From the NCBI RefSeq assembly GCF_000765475.1, contig NZ_JRHO01000005.1, forward strand, positions 1-64,000: 64,000 nt of DNA, given 5' to 3'. Position numbers and translations under genes: made by a program. Source of the DNA: Methanococcoides methylutens. GTDB lineage: Archaea > Halobacteriota > Methanosarcinia > Methanosarcinales > Methanosarcinaceae. Under the pieces are notes generated by a model that saw only the letters and a program-made list of their open reading frames with translations, did no database searches and was not told the origin of the DNA. Below are positions 27,175 through 35,711 of the stretch, one piece after another (the stretch's first letter is position 1; each line of letters starts with the position of its first letter).

Positions 27175-27663
27175 ATTCAGGACGTAGCAAACGAATTCCC
27201 GAATGTGGGTAATATAGGTTCCGTTGAAGATGCAGTGAAGCTGGGAATATCTTTTGAGGATCAGGGCAGAGATTTTTATCTGGAGTTTGCAGAAGCTACT
27301 ACGGATCCTGCTGCCAAAGATATGTTCATCTACCTTGCAGAAGAAGAGAAGAAGCATGCTAAATATCTGCAAAGCTATCTGAAAGGTGAAGACCTTTCAA
27401 TTGATGAAGAGTCTGATATGCCTGATTTCAAGGAAGCATTTGCTTCAGAGTTCACTGGTGAGAAGCTTGGTGAGGTTGGTGTAATGCTGGCTGCCATGAG
27501 ACTTGAGCGAAAGACCGAAGACCTTTACCTGATGCTTTCAAGTGTATCTTCGGATGCTGTTCAACGTGATTTCTTTGAAAAGCTTGCGGCAGTTGAAAGG
27601 GGCCATTACGACCTGATCGACGGTTTGCTTGGTGCGATTACCGGTTTCAGGATGCAGACATAA
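27175..27663 (+). CDS. Ferritin-like diiron protein (rubrerythrin domain only)
   Basis: A four-helix ferritin-like protein of about 150-160 residues. The diiron ligands are in SFEDQGRDFYLEFA, AEEEKKHAKYL, AAMRLERKTEDLY and KLAAVERGHYDLI. It lacks the rubredoxin domain of classical rubrerythrin. The start is odd. GTG 27205 has no ribosome binding site. AAGGAGAT (27161-27168) instead points to in-frame ATT 27175, which would add ten residues (QDVANEFPNV after the initiator). FprA follows after 27 bases, so both probably defend against oxygen or peroxide. Confidence 0.88.
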   Translation: MQDVANEFPNVGNIGSVEDAVKLGISFEDQGRDFYLEFAEATTDPAAKDMFIYLAEEEKKHAKYLQSYLKGEDLSIDEESDMPDFKEAFASEFTGEKLGEVGVMLAAMRLERKTEDLYLMLSSVSSDAVQRDFFEKLAAVERGHYDLIDGLLGAITGFRMQT

Positions 27664-27690
27664 TCTTTGAAGTATTATAGAGGTTATTTC

Positions 27691-28905
27691 ATGGATCCGA
27701 AAGATGAAAATCTTGAGATCGCAAAAGGCATCTACTGGGTAGGGGTCGTTGACTGGAACCTGCGTGACTTCCATGGGTATGCAACTCCTAAAGGTGGTAC
27801 CTATAATGCTTATCTTGTCGTCGATGAAAAGATAACACTTATAGATACTGTGAAGGCAGAATTTGCTCCTGAAATGATCGAAAGGATACGCAGGATCGTT
27901 AATCCTTCTAAGATCGATTATGTGATCTCTAATCACGTGGAGATGGACCATTCAAGTGGTCTGCCTGCGATCATGGAGCTTGCAAAGGATGCTAAGCTTT
28001 TCTGCACAAAGCATGGCAAGGTCGGTTTGAACGAATATTATGAGGCAGGTGGATGCAGGAACTGGGACTTTGAAGTTGTAGATACTGGCTATGAGCTTAA
28101 TATTGGCTCTCGTACCCTGATGTTCATTGAAACTCCGATGTTGCATTGGCCGGATAGTATGCAGACCTACCTGAAGGAAGATAAGATATTGTTCTCTAAC
28201 GATGCTTTCGGACAGCATCTTGCTACATCTGTAAGATTCGAGGATGAAGTTGAGGGCGGTGCTATTGAGGATGCTGCTATTTACTATGCTAATATCCTGA
28301 TGCCATTTGGATCAAAGGTCATAAAGTATGCTGAGAAGGTCGCGGATCTTGGTCTTGAATTTGATATGATCGCACCATCGCACGGTGTGATCTGGAGGGA
28401 GGATCCTTCGTGCATTGTTGATGCTTATCTGAGCTGGGCAAAAAGGGAAGTAGTTCCAAAAGTACTGGTCATTTATGATACTATGTGGAATAGTACTGAG
28501 ATAATGGCAAAGGAAATTGTCGAGGGCGTTCGGGAAGGCGGCGTCGAAGCCAAGCTTTTCCATTTGCGCAAGAATGACTGGAGCATGATGTTAAAGGATC
28601 TTATGTTCTCTCCTGTAATTGCTCTTGGATCTCCTACTATGCATAGTACTATGTTCTTTACGGTATCAGGTTTCCTGACGTATATGAAGGGCCTTCGTCC
28701 TAAAGATAAAAGTGCTGTTGCATTTGGTTCATATGGCTGGGGTGGCGGTGCGGTAAAAGGTGTGGAGGAAACGTTAAAGGCATCTGGTTTTGATATAATA
28801 GAACCCGGCCTGCAGGTCAAATACAGGCCTTATGAAGATGATATTAAAGCTTGCAGGGAACTTGGTATCCGACTTGCAGAACTTGCATTGAAAAAATCTA
28901 GCTGA
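27691..28905 (+). CDS. fprA: F420H2 oxidase, A-type flavodiiron protein (FprA)
   Basis: A 404-residue enzyme that reduces O2 to water with F420H2 in methanogens. The N-terminal metallo-beta-lactamase-like domain carries the diiron site, with HVEMDH at residues 82-87 and later APSHGVIW. The C-terminal flavodoxin domain (from about 255) has VIYDTMWNSTEIMA for FMN phosphate binding and FGSYGWGGGAVK. The start is ATG 27691 behind GAGGT; a TTG 27667 frame adds eight residues without support. It sits in an oxygen-defence group with the diiron protein and FTR. Confidence 0.96.
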   Translation: MDPKDENLEIAKGIYWVGVVDWNLRDFHGYATPKGGTYNAYLVVDEKITLIDTVKAEFAPEMIERIRRIVNPSKIDYVISNHVEMDHSSGLPAIMELAKDAKLFCTKHGKVGLNEYYEAGGCRNWDFEVVDTGYELNIGSRTLMFIETPMLHWPDSMQTYLKEDKILFSNDAFGQHLATSVRFEDEVEGGAIEDAAIYYANILMPFGSKVIKYAEKVADLGLEFDMIAPSHGVIWREDPSCIVDAYLSWAKREVVPKVLVIYDTMWNSTEIMAKEIVEGVREGGVEAKLFHLRKNDWSMMLKDLMFSPVIALGSPTMHSTMFFTVSGFLTYMKGLRPKDKSAVAFGSYGWGGGAVKGVEETLKASGFDIIEPGLQVKYRPYEDDIKACRELGIRLAELALKKSS

Positions 28906-28971
28906 CTATTTATCAAATGAAGCTCTACTTGAATATATTAAAACTGAATTAATAAAAGGAAGTGATTAAAT

Positions 28972-29247
28972 ATGAAATTTGAAGGTGAACTTGAAGAAGA
29001 ATTCTACCAGAAGTCAAAGAGGAATGCAGAAGCAACCGGATATCATTTGAATACTGATTATGATGTCATTACAACTGCTGTAAAAGGCATCTGCAACAAC
29101 AAGCGCCAATTCGGTGAATATTACTGTTTCTGCCAGAAGAGGTCCGGGGATGTTGAAAAGGACAAGAAGATCATCTGTCCATGTGCTGCCAGAAGTCGTG
29201 ATGTAGAGACACGCGGTGCATGTCGCTGTGGTCTGTATATCAAATAA
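28972..29247 (+). CDS. Ferredoxin-thioredoxin reductase catalytic subunit
   Basis: A 91-residue protein with the FTR catalytic-subunit cysteine pattern: Cys in KGICNNKRQ, then YYCFC, IICPC and ACRCGL. These hold a 4Fe-4S cluster next to the redox disulfide. Archaeal FTR-like proteins move electrons from ferredoxin to thioredoxins without the plant-type variable subunit. AAGGAAGTG (28959-28967) precedes the ATG. It is 66 bases after fprA and followed by a clear terminator, so it closes the oxygen-defence operon. Confidence 0.93.
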   Translation: MKFEGELEEEFYQKSKRNAEATGYHLNTDYDVITTAVKGICNNKRQFGEYYCFCQKRSGDVEKDKKIICPCAARSRDVETRGACRCGLYIK

Positions 29248-29266
29248 AGGACCTTCTGGTCCTTTT
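29246..29266 (+). terminator. Hairpin terminator after the FTR gene
   Basis: AAAGGACC (29246-29253) and GGTCCTTT (29258-29265) form a perfect eight-base stem with loop TTCT, starting inside the stop codon of the FTR gene. T-rich sequence continues beyond (TTTTAAACC and later T runs). Confidence 0.65.
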
Positions 29267-29486
29267 AAACCTTATTTATTCTTATTTTTTTATGGTCATT
29301 TTTGAATAGGGGAATGTTCTTACAATGATCTCATTTTAATTGTTCTATAGGATAGTTAGCTATATTTAGAAGGATGTGTTTTATGATAGATGTAGGACAC
29401 AGTTCACCATTATTGGACAGACATAAACAGTCATTAGTGTCCATATTAATATCATAGATCATTGATCATATCCGGAGATACAAAAA

Positions 29487-31058
29487 ATGAAAGTATTGGT
29501 AAGTGATTCATTATCAGAGGAAGGAGTTTCAAAACTTCAGGAACATTTTGACGTCGATGTTTCAACAGGTCTTTCAGAAGATGAACTTGTAGAGAAGATC
29601 GTTGATTTTGACGCTCTTGTGATCCGCAGCGGTACCCAGGTAACAAGAAGGGTGATCGAAGCTGCAGACAACCTTAAGATCGTCGGAAGAGCCGGCGTTG
29701 GTGTAGATAATATTGACATTGATGCTGCAACTGAAAAAGGGATCATTGTTGTAAATGCACCTGAAGGTAACATGCTTTCAGCAGCAGAACACACCATTGC
29801 TATGATGATGTCCATGGCCAGGAACATCCCTCAGGCAAATGCTTCCCTTAAAGCAAAGAAATGGGAGCGCAAGAACTTCATGGGTGTCGAGGTCAATGGC
29901 AAGACACTTGGAGTTATAGGTCTTGGCCGCATTGGTGCTGAAGTTGCAAAACGTGCACAGGGCATGGAGATGGATATTCTTGCATATGATCCTTTCATTA
30001 CAGAGGATCGTGCAAAGGCTATGGGAGTTGAGCTTACCACTGTTGATGATATTGCAAAGAGGGCGGACTTCATCACTGTTCACACACCACTTACAAAAGA
30101 GACACGTAATATCCTTGATACTGCTCAGTTCGATATGATGAAGAGCTCCTCAAGGGTGATAAATTGTGCTCGTGGTGGTATAATTAACGAAGAAGCTCTT
30201 GCTGATGCACTTAAAGCAGGCAAGATCACAGGTGCTGCGATCGATGTGTTTACCAGTGAACCGCCATTTGACTGTCCTTTCATTGGTCTTGATAATGTGA
30301 TCGTGACGCCTCACCTGGGTGCTTCCACTGAAGAGGCTCAGGTCAATGTTGCGGTTTCTGTTGCTGAGGAGATAATATCTGTCCTAAACGGCGGATCTGC
30401 CCGAAATACTATTAATATTCCTGCTGTCAAACCGGAAGTAATGGCTGTACTAGCTCCATATATCGGTCTTGCTGAAACTCTGGGAAGTGCAGTGGCACAG
30501 CTTCTGGATACTAATTATGACAAGATTGAGATATCCTATAAAGGCGAGATCTCTGAAAAGGATACAAGGGCTGTGACCGTTGCAGCTGTAAAAGGTGTTC
30601 TTGAGGTAGCATTAGGCTCTACTGTGAACTATGTCAATGCACCGGCTCTTGCAAAGGGCAGGGACATTGAGGTCATGGAAAGCAAGTCTGAGACATCTGA
30701 TGAATATGCTTCTACTATTAGTATCAAGCTTTTCCAGGATTCCAATTCCAGGTCTGTTACCGGTGCTGTAGTGGGTGGCGAACCGAAGATCATAACGATC
30801 AATGGTCAGCATGTAGATCTGGTTCCAAAAGGTTTCATGATCGTTTCAAATCACATCAACCGTCCGAATGTTATTGGTCCATGCTGTATGGTCCTTGGCG
30901 ATAATGGCATCAATATTTCCGGCATGCAGGTCGGACGCGTAGAGGTTGGCGGACAGACTATCATGGCACTTAATGTGGACACTGAGGTTTCAGAGAATGT
31001 CCTTGATGAGATTCGTGGAATTGACGGCATACTTGATGCAACACTTGTGACACTTTAA
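29487..31058 (+). CDS. serA: D-3-Phosphoglycerate dehydrogenase (SerA)
   Basis: A 523-residue enzyme for the first step of serine synthesis. It has the long three-domain form: catalytic and NAD-binding domains ([35 protein letters not shown]), the catalytic [10 protein letters not shown] / EPP / [12 protein letters not shown] region with the active His, an intervening ASB domain, and a C-terminal ACT domain (about 450-523) that can bind serine. Feedback control by serine is therefore likely. CCGGAGATAC precedes the ATG. It stands alone after the FTR terminator. Confidence 0.96.
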   Translation: MKVLVSDSLSEEGVSKLQEHFDVDVSTGLSEDELVEKIVDFDALVIRSGTQVTRRVIEAADNLKIVGRAGVGVDNIDIDAATEKGIIVVNAPEGNMLSAAEHTIAMMMSMARNIPQANASLKAKKWERKNFMGVEVNGKTLGVIGLGRIGAEVAKRAQGMEMDILAYDPFITEDRAKAMGVELTTVDDIAKRADFITVHTPLTKETRNILDTAQFDMMKSSSRVINCARGGIINEEALADALKAGKITGAAIDVFTSEPPFDCPFIGLDNVIVTPHLGASTEEAQVNVAVSVAEEIISVLNGGSARNTINIPAVKPEVMAVLAPYIGLAETLGSAVAQLLDTNYDKIEISYKGEISEKDTRAVTVAAVKGVLEVALGSTVNYVNAPALAKGRDIEVMESKSETSDEYASTISIKLFQDSNSRSVTGAVVGGEPKIITINGQHVDLVPKGFMIVSNHINRPNVIGPCCMVLGDNGINISGMQVGRVEVGGQTIMALNVDTEVSENVLDEIRGIDGILDATLVTL

Positions 31059-31131
31059 TTTATATGTCACCAATGCATGGGTTAATATGCCCATGTATTA
31101 TTTTCGGATCAAATGGGAGTATTGATCACAT

Positions 31132-31614
31132 ATGATGAGAAAGCGCGTATACCACCGATTCCCTCACAGGGAGGTCCAGTTCGAGCAGAAGCACCGTTAC
31201 TATTCAGACCTGCCTTTTTTTGTGAAGGTCATGGCAGGCATGGATGGTAAATTTGGAATGTTCGTGACAGAATCCGCCACCAAGAAAGGCCATCGTATTC
31301 AGGCAAAAAGAGAGATCGGTGTTGAGGTCGCGATGAACAGTATGGATTTTGCTCCTCTTAACTATGAGAACGTAGATTCTGTTGTCGATACCATCGAACC
31401 TGAAGGTATCATTGATTTCAGGATGACACTCTCCTATAGTTATCTTGATGGAAAATATAATCGTGTGCCTCTAAGGAGCGATGTGTATCTTGTGCGTGCT
31501 ATTCTTGAGTCTGAGGTACTTACCTTGAGGGTCAACCACATAGATGGTCAGGAGCGCACGGAATGTGGTCGGGTGGCAGATACGATCATAGATGAACTTC
31601 GACGTGGTGCATGA
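31132..31614 (+). CDS. Conserved-looking methanogen protein of unknown function
   Basis: A 160-residue protein I cannot assign. The N terminus is basic and His-rich (KRVYHRFPHREVQFEQKHRYY), followed by alternating strands such as KFGMFVTESATKKGHRIQA and GIIDFRMTLSYSYLDGKYN, consistent with a compact beta-rich fold. No signal sequence or cysteines. Translation may start at ATG 31132 or the next ATG; the upstream ribosome site is weak. It overlaps the DUF2240 gene by four bases (ATGA), so the two are co-translated. Confidence 0.75.
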   Translation: MMRKRVYHRFPHREVQFEQKHRYYSDLPFFVKVMAGMDGKFGMFVTESATKKGHRIQAKREIGVEVAMNSMDFAPLNYENVDSVVDTIEPEGIIDFRMTLSYSYLDGKYNRVPLRSDVYLVRAILESEVLTLRVNHIDGQERTECGRVADTIIDELRRGA

Positions 31615-32087
31615 TGGATGAATTTGGCTTCGTAGTGGCTTCACCTTTCAAGAAGAATGCTGCATCTTCTCTTTCTATAAAGGATTTTGAATTTGCATTG
31701 TCCTTTGACCTTAAATGGATGTCTCCTGCACAGGCATCAAAGGTGAGGGATCAGGCTATCATGTCTTCGATCCTGAAATTTGAAAATGGCGAACTTGTGC
31801 TGAACATGGATGCTGATGCAGTGTATATTCCTGCAGGGTTCAAACCATCTGAAGATCTCTTTCGGGAAAAAGGCAATATTGAGAGGATAATGGATCTTCT
31901 CATTACAAATAGCGATATGGATAAAAGGGATGTTGCTTCACGCATAAATATCAAACAGGATTCTCTGGCAGGGCTTATTGATGCGGAAGTAGCAGCTTTG
32001 CTGGTGGCTCATGAAATGGGATGTGATGTCGGAGACCTTTTTGATGTAGTCTATCAAAGAGTATCAGGTATTTCCGATCAACAATGA
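31611..32087 (+). CDS. DUF2240 family protein
   Basis: A 158-residue archaeal protein of the DUF2240 group. Its segments VVASPFKKNAASSLSIKDFEFALS, FDLKWMSPAQASKVRDQAI and the C-terminal helix RDVASRINIKQDSLAGLIDAEVAALL suggest a winged-helix-like N-terminal part and a helical tail. No enzymatic residues are evident; a nucleic-acid-binding role is a guess from the helices. It is translationally coupled to the preceding gene and lies before the ribosomal protein operon. Confidence 0.78.
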   Translation: MMDEFGFVVASPFKKNAASSLSIKDFEFALSFDLKWMSPAQASKVRDQAIMSSILKFENGELVLNMDADAVYIPAGFKPSEDLFREKGNIERIMDLLITNSDMDKRDVASRINIKQDSLAGLIDAEVAALLVAHEMGCDVGDLFDVVYQRVSGISDQQ

Positions 32088-32222
32088 TATTCATGTTTTC
32101 GCATAATCTTTATGTACTATTAATATAATTATGTGCAACTCCAGTTAATTATTAACTAATACATCTTCAAAGATGTTCGAACGCAGAAATGCGTGAGTAA
32201 GAAAATCTTGCGGAGGGACATT

Positions 32223-32603
32223 ATGGGAAAAAAAACACAAGCTAAAATCTCAAGGAAAACCAATCCAAGGATTCCATCGTTAATCGCAGTGCTAAAAGAC
32301 TCAGCACGTGACAACGACGCACCTATCTGGAAAGATATGGCAAAGAGGCTCGAGAAACCTAACAGGAACTATGCTGAGGTAAATCTGAGCAAGATCAACA
32401 GGTGTGCAGCAGAGAACGAACTGGTAATGATTCCTGGTAAAGTACTGGGTGCCGGTGTACTGGGACACGCTGTAACTGTTGCAGCATTGAGTTTCAGCAC
32501 AACTGCTGTTGATAAGATCACAAGTGCAGGCGGAAAATGCATTACCATTGAACAGGTTCTGGAAGAAAATCCAGCAGGTTCTGGTATCAGGATCTTGAAG
32601 TGA
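32223..32603 (+). CDS. rpl18e: Large-subunit ribosomal protein eL18 (L18e)
   Basis: A 126-residue basic protein beginning [20 protein letters not shown], the L18e pattern, with [20 protein letters not shown] and the C-terminal [28 protein letters not shown] precedes ATG 32223; a TTG/GTG-type start upstream at 32193 adds ten residues and is not needed. First gene of the L18e-L13-S9-RpoN operon, an arrangement standard in archaea. Confidence 0.96.
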   Translation: MGKKTQAKISRKTNPRIPSLIAVLKDSARDNDAPIWKDMAKRLEKPNRNYAEVNLSKINRCAAENELVMIPGKVLGAGVLGHAVTVAALSFSTTAVDKITSAGGKCITIEQVLEENPAGSGIRILK

Positions 32604-32613
32604 GGTGTTTCAA

Positions 32614-33033
32614 ATGACGGTAATCGATGCAAATGGTTTAATTATGGGCAGACTTGCAAGTAACGTTGCAAAGAGACTGCTTGCAGGTGAGAAGATCGCA
32701 ATTGTAAATGCTGAGAATGCTGTGATCTCTGGTTCAAAGATAACAACCTTTGAAGAGTATGATGAGATCAGGAACATGGGCACACGTGAATTCGGTCCTT
32801 ACTTCCCAAAGAGACCAGACAGGATCCTCAAGAGGACTGTCAGGGGAATGCTTCCATACAAGCGTACAAGGGGCAAGGAGGCAATGGCTAACCTTAAGAT
32901 CTATGTAGGGATCCCTACTGAGTTCGAGGAAGCAGAACTTACAACTGTCGATGGAGCAAACATGACACGTTTGAGTTCTAACAAGTATGTGACCATTGGT
33001 GATCTTAGCCGCAAATTAGGATCAAAATTCTAA
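32614..33033 (+). CDS. rpl13: Large-subunit ribosomal protein uL13
   Basis: A 139-residue ribosomal protein: [21 protein letters not shown] at the N terminus, [21 protein letters not shown] and [19 protein letters not shown] are the L13 signatures. ATG 32614 follows TGAGGTG; GTG 32605 upstream is unnecessary. It lies ten bases after the L18e stop in the same operon. Confidence 0.96.
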   Translation: MTVIDANGLIMGRLASNVAKRLLAGEKIAIVNAENAVISGSKITTFEEYDEIRNMGTREFGPYFPKRPDRILKRTVRGMLPYKRTRGKEAMANLKIYVGIPTEFEEAELTTVDGANMTRLSSNKYVTIGDLSRKLGSKF

Positions 33034-33046
33034 GGGAGATTTATTC

Positions 33047-33451
33047 ATGTCTACTAAAGTTGTCAATTCATCAGGTAAGAACAAGACTGCAATTGCACGT
33101 GCAACAGTTTCTGCAGGTACAGGTAAGGCAAGGGTCAACAAGAAACCTGTTGAGATCTATGAACCTGAATTTGCAAAACTTAAGATCATCGAACCTCTTA
33201 TGCTGGCAGGAGATGCAGTTTCCAGCCTTGACATTGATGTTAAGGTAAGTGGAGGCGGAATCATTGGTCAGGCAAATGCGATCAGGACTGCTATCGCAAG
33301 AGGTATTGTTGAGTGGACCAACGACACCGACCTAAGGGATGCTTTTATGGCATACGACAGGAACCTTCTGGTCAACGATTCCAGACAGAAAGAGACCAAG
33401 AAGTTCGGTGGACCTGGCGCTCGTGCTAAATATCAGAAATCTTACAGGTAA
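33047..33451 (+). CDS. rps9: Small-subunit ribosomal protein uS9
   Basis: A 134-residue protein with the S9 pattern: [42 protein letters not shown], and the C-terminal [17 protein letters not shown] tail that reaches the decoding centre. GGGAGAT precedes ATG 33047. It follows uL13 by 13 bases. Confidence 0.96.
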   Translation: MSTKVVNSSGKNKTAIARATVSAGTGKARVNKKPVEIYEPEFAKLKIIEPLMLAGDAVSSLDIDVKVSGGGIIGQANAIRTAIARGIVEWTNDTDLRDAFMAYDRNLLVNDSRQKETKKFGGPGARAKYQKSYR

Positions 33452-33465
33452 GGTAGGTAGTTACA

Positions 33466-33654
33466 ATGATTCCAGTTCGCTGTTTCACATGTGGAAAAGT
33501 AATTGCAGGAAGCTGGGAAGAGTATACCAGGCGGGTGAAGGATGGAGAAGATCCTGCAGTTGTACTTGATGATCTTAATTTCACAAGATACTGTTGCAGG
33601 CGTATGTTCCTCGCACACGTCAACCTTGTGGATATAATGGCTCCGTATCAGTGA
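33466..33654 (+). CDS. rpoN: DNA-directed RNA polymerase subunit N (Rpb10)
   Basis: A 62-residue zinc protein. [17 protein letters not shown] contains the first CxxC of the zinc bundle, and [16 protein letters not shown] the second cysteine pair. Length and sequence match archaeal RpoN. It is 14 bases after uS9 and only two bases before a tRNA-Pro gene. Confidence 0.97.
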   Translation: MIPVRCFTCGKVIAGSWEEYTRRVKDGEDPAVVLDDLNFTRYCCRRMFLAHVNLVDIMAPYQ

Positions 33655-33656
33655 AA

Positions 33657-33762
33657 GGGACCGTAGGGTAGCCTGGACCATCCTTCGGCGTTCGGGACAC
33701 GGTTCTTCTTTCAAGTCTGTGCGAACCACGCCGGTACCTGAGTTCAAATCTCAGCGGTCCCA
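33657..33762 (+). tRNA. tRNA-Pro (CGG) with a 31-base intron
   Basis: Acceptor GGGACCG (33657-33663) pairs with CGGTCCC (33755-33761), and A33762 is the discriminator. The D arm spans 33666-33684. The anticodon stem is CGGCG (33686-33690) with CGCCG (33729-33733). The anticodon CGG is at 33693-33695, followed by G37. The T arm is 33738-33754 with loop TTCAAAT. The intron, about 33697-33727 directly after position 37, has an internal helix GGTTC/GAACC as expected of an archaeal bulge-helix-bulge. The gene starts two bases after the rpoN stop and must be processed from the mRNA. Confidence 0.85.
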
Positions 33763-33813
33763 TGATTCCTTTTACAGGGATTACCGATAGGCAGCTGAGA
33801 TTGTATATGACCA

Positions 33814-33834
33814 TATTCGGAGGGATTCCGAATA
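33814..33834. repeat. Hairpin TATTCGG/CCGAATA after tRNA-Pro
   Basis: TATTCGG (33814-33820) and CCGAATA (33828-33834) form a perfect seven-base stem with loop AGGGATT, about 50 bases after the tRNA. There is no long T run directly after it. It may be a processing or termination signal for the tRNA-containing transcript; its role is not established. Confidence 0.4.
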
Positions 33835-33972
33835 CCATTTCATATTTAACAGACCAAACTAACAAATGAATAAAACTACTTTTGGTTCATGGTTATTTGT
33901 TAATATATAATATCACTTATCGATATATCCAAATTGTTCTTTCTAATGACGGACTTTTTATAAGGTGATCAT

Positions 33973-34155
33973 TTGAGCAAAGAGAAGTTTACTAGATATG
34001 AGCGTGCAAGGATCATCGGTGCGAGATCACTTCAGATAGCAATGGAAGCTCCAATACTGATCGAAGATGATAGCACTGATTCGCTGCACATAGCCACATT
34101 GGAATTTGAGAAAGGTGTTATACCAGTTACAGTGAAGAGAATTAAGAATAATTGA
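33973..34155 (+). CDS. rpoK: DNA-directed RNA polymerase subunit K (Rpb6)
   Basis: A 60-residue subunit: [20 protein letters not shown], then the acidic [15 protein letters not shown] and VIPVTVKRI, the Rpb6/omega pattern. The start is TTG 33973 behind AAGGTGATC; no ATG is suitable. It is coupled to rps2 downstream. Enolase, which separates these genes in several archaea, is absent here. Confidence 0.95.
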   Translation: MSKEKFTRYERARIIGARSLQIAMEAPILIEDDSTDSLHIATLEFEKGVIPVTVKRIKNN

Positions 34156-34165
34156 GGTGAATTTT

Positions 34166-34810
34166 ATGGAATCTACAGAAAACATTGAAGTCAATGCTGA
34201 AGAAAGCGCAGCAGCACAGGAAGCAACCGAATCAACATCATTAGTGCCTATAGATGAATATCTGGCAGCAGGCGTACACATTGGTACACAGCAGAAGACC
34301 CAGAATATGATGAAGTTCGTCTACCGTGTAAGGACAGATGGTCTTTACGTGCTTGACATCCAGTCAACAGATGAGAGGATCAGGTCAATTGCACATTTCC
34401 TTTCAAAATATGATCCTTCCAGAATACTTGTTGTATCCGCACGTCAGTACGGTCAGTATCCTGCAACAATGTTCTCCAAGGCAGTAGGCGCAGTTTCAAG
34501 AGTTGGAAGGTTCATTCCAGGTACTCTTACAAACCCTGTACAGGAAGGTTTCTATGAGCCAGATGCAATTATTGTGACAGATCCTGCAGGAGATGCACAG
34601 GTAATCAAGGAAGCTGTCAGCGTGGGTATTCCTGTAGTTGCATTTTGTGATACCAACAACATGACATCCAATGTCGATCTTGTTATCCCAACCAACAACA
34701 AGGGTAGGAAAGCACTTTCACTTGTTTACTGGCTTCTTGCAAGGGAAGTTGCAAACGAAAGGGGCATTCCTTTCAATTACGAGTTAACCGATTTTGAAAC
34801 AGGTCTTTAA
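34166..34810 (+). CDS. rps2: Small-subunit ribosomal protein uS2
   Basis: A 214-residue ribosomal protein. It begins with an acidic, Ala/Glu-rich tail of about 27 residues and then the S2 core: [20 protein letters not shown], then [36 protein letters not shown] and [23 protein letters not shown] 34166 follows GAGGTGA; GTG 34157 is less likely. A hairpin terminator overlaps its end. Confidence 0.96.
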   Translation: MESTENIEVNAEESAAAQEATESTSLVPIDEYLAAGVHIGTQQKTQNMMKFVYRVRTDGLYVLDIQSTDERIRSIAHFLSKYDPSRILVVSARQYGQYPATMFSKAVGAVSRVGRFIPGTLTNPVQEGFYEPDAIIVTDPAGDAQVIKEAVSVGIPVVAFCDTNNMTSNVDLVIPTNNKGRKALSLVYWLLAREVANERGIPFNYELTDFETGL

Positions 34811-34831
34811 ACGACCTGTTCTCATTTTTTT
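34798..34831 (+). terminator. Hairpin terminator overlapping the end of rps2
   Basis: AACAGGTC (34798-34805) and GACCTGTT (34813-34820) make a perfect eight-base stem with a seven-base loop that contains the rps2 stop codon, followed by CTCA and seven Ts (34825-34831). Confidence 0.7.
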
Positions 34832-34891
34832 CGTTGCATCACTGCTCATACAGCAGATGTTCTATTTTTGGGCGCAAGAGGTGACAATAGT

Positions 34892-35686
34892 ATGAGACAA
34901 CCAACTGTTGCAGGCCAGTTCTATCCGTTAAGTCCGAAGACCCTCAAAAAAGAGGTTTCCAGATGTTTTAGTGGCATTGAGGTAACTCCTCGCGATGTTA
35001 TCGGGGCAGTAGTTCCCCATGCAGGATATGTTTATTCGGGGTCAGTTGCAGCAAATGTTTATGCGACCTTACCTAAAGCTGATACGTACATCTTTTTTGG
35101 ACCGAATCATACGGGTTATGGCTCTCCTGTGGCGATGTCACAGGATACGTGGAAGACTCCACTTGGGGAGGTCGAAACCGATAAGGATATTGGCAAGCTT
35201 CTTGCAGGTACCATTATCGATATGGATGAGATCGCCCACAGGTATGAGCATTCCATAGAAGTGCAGATACCTTTCCTTCAGCACAGGTTCGGGAATGATT
35301 TCAAGATCCTTCCTATATGTATGGGTTTACAGGATGAGGAAACTGCTGTGGAAGTCGGTCAGGAAGTTGCACGTGCAGCCAAAGAGTCTGGGAAGAAAGT
35401 AGTTTTCATCGCATCAAGTGATATGTCGCATTATGTCCCTGTAGAGCATGCTGAACGTGTAGACCATTACCTGATAGAAGCCATTCTGGATATGGATGTA
35501 CCTGAACTCTATCGCAGAAGATCTGAGGAGAACATCTCGGCCTGTGGATATGGTCCGATCTCAGCGATGTTGAGCGCTGCAAAGGAATACGGTGCAAAGA
35601 GCGTCAAATTAATCAAATACGCCACAAGCGGAGAGGTTTCAGGCGATCCTAATGTTGTAGGATATGCTGGCATAATTGTGGAATGA
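34892..35686 (+). CDS. MEMO family protein
   Basis: A 264-residue protein of the MEMO1/AmmeMemoRadiSam B family, related to extradiol dioxygenases. Metal-site histidines lie in VVPHAGYVYSGSVAA, FFGPNHTGYG and the later EHSIEVQIPFLQ and IASSDMSHYVP. The catalytic function is unresolved. ATG 34892 follows AGAGGTGAC; a TTG at 34868 would add eight residues. Its genomic partner, the radical SAM AmrS protein, is encoded 5.5 kb downstream. It precedes mevalonate-pathway genes, an arrangement seen in other archaea. Confidence 0.92.
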   Translation: MRQPTVAGQFYPLSPKTLKKEVSRCFSGIEVTPRDVIGAVVPHAGYVYSGSVAANVYATLPKADTYIFFGPNHTGYGSPVAMSQDTWKTPLGEVETDKDIGKLLAGTIIDMDEIAHRYEHSIEVQIPFLQHRFGNDFKILPICMGLQDEETAVEVGQEVARAAKESGKKVVFIASSDMSHYVPVEHAERVDHYLIEAILDMDVPELYRRRSEENISACGYGPISAMLSAAKEYGAKSVKLIKYATSGEVSGDPNVVGYAGIIVE

Positions 35687-35711
35687 AATTCTGTACAAAG
35701 GGGCTTTTAAG

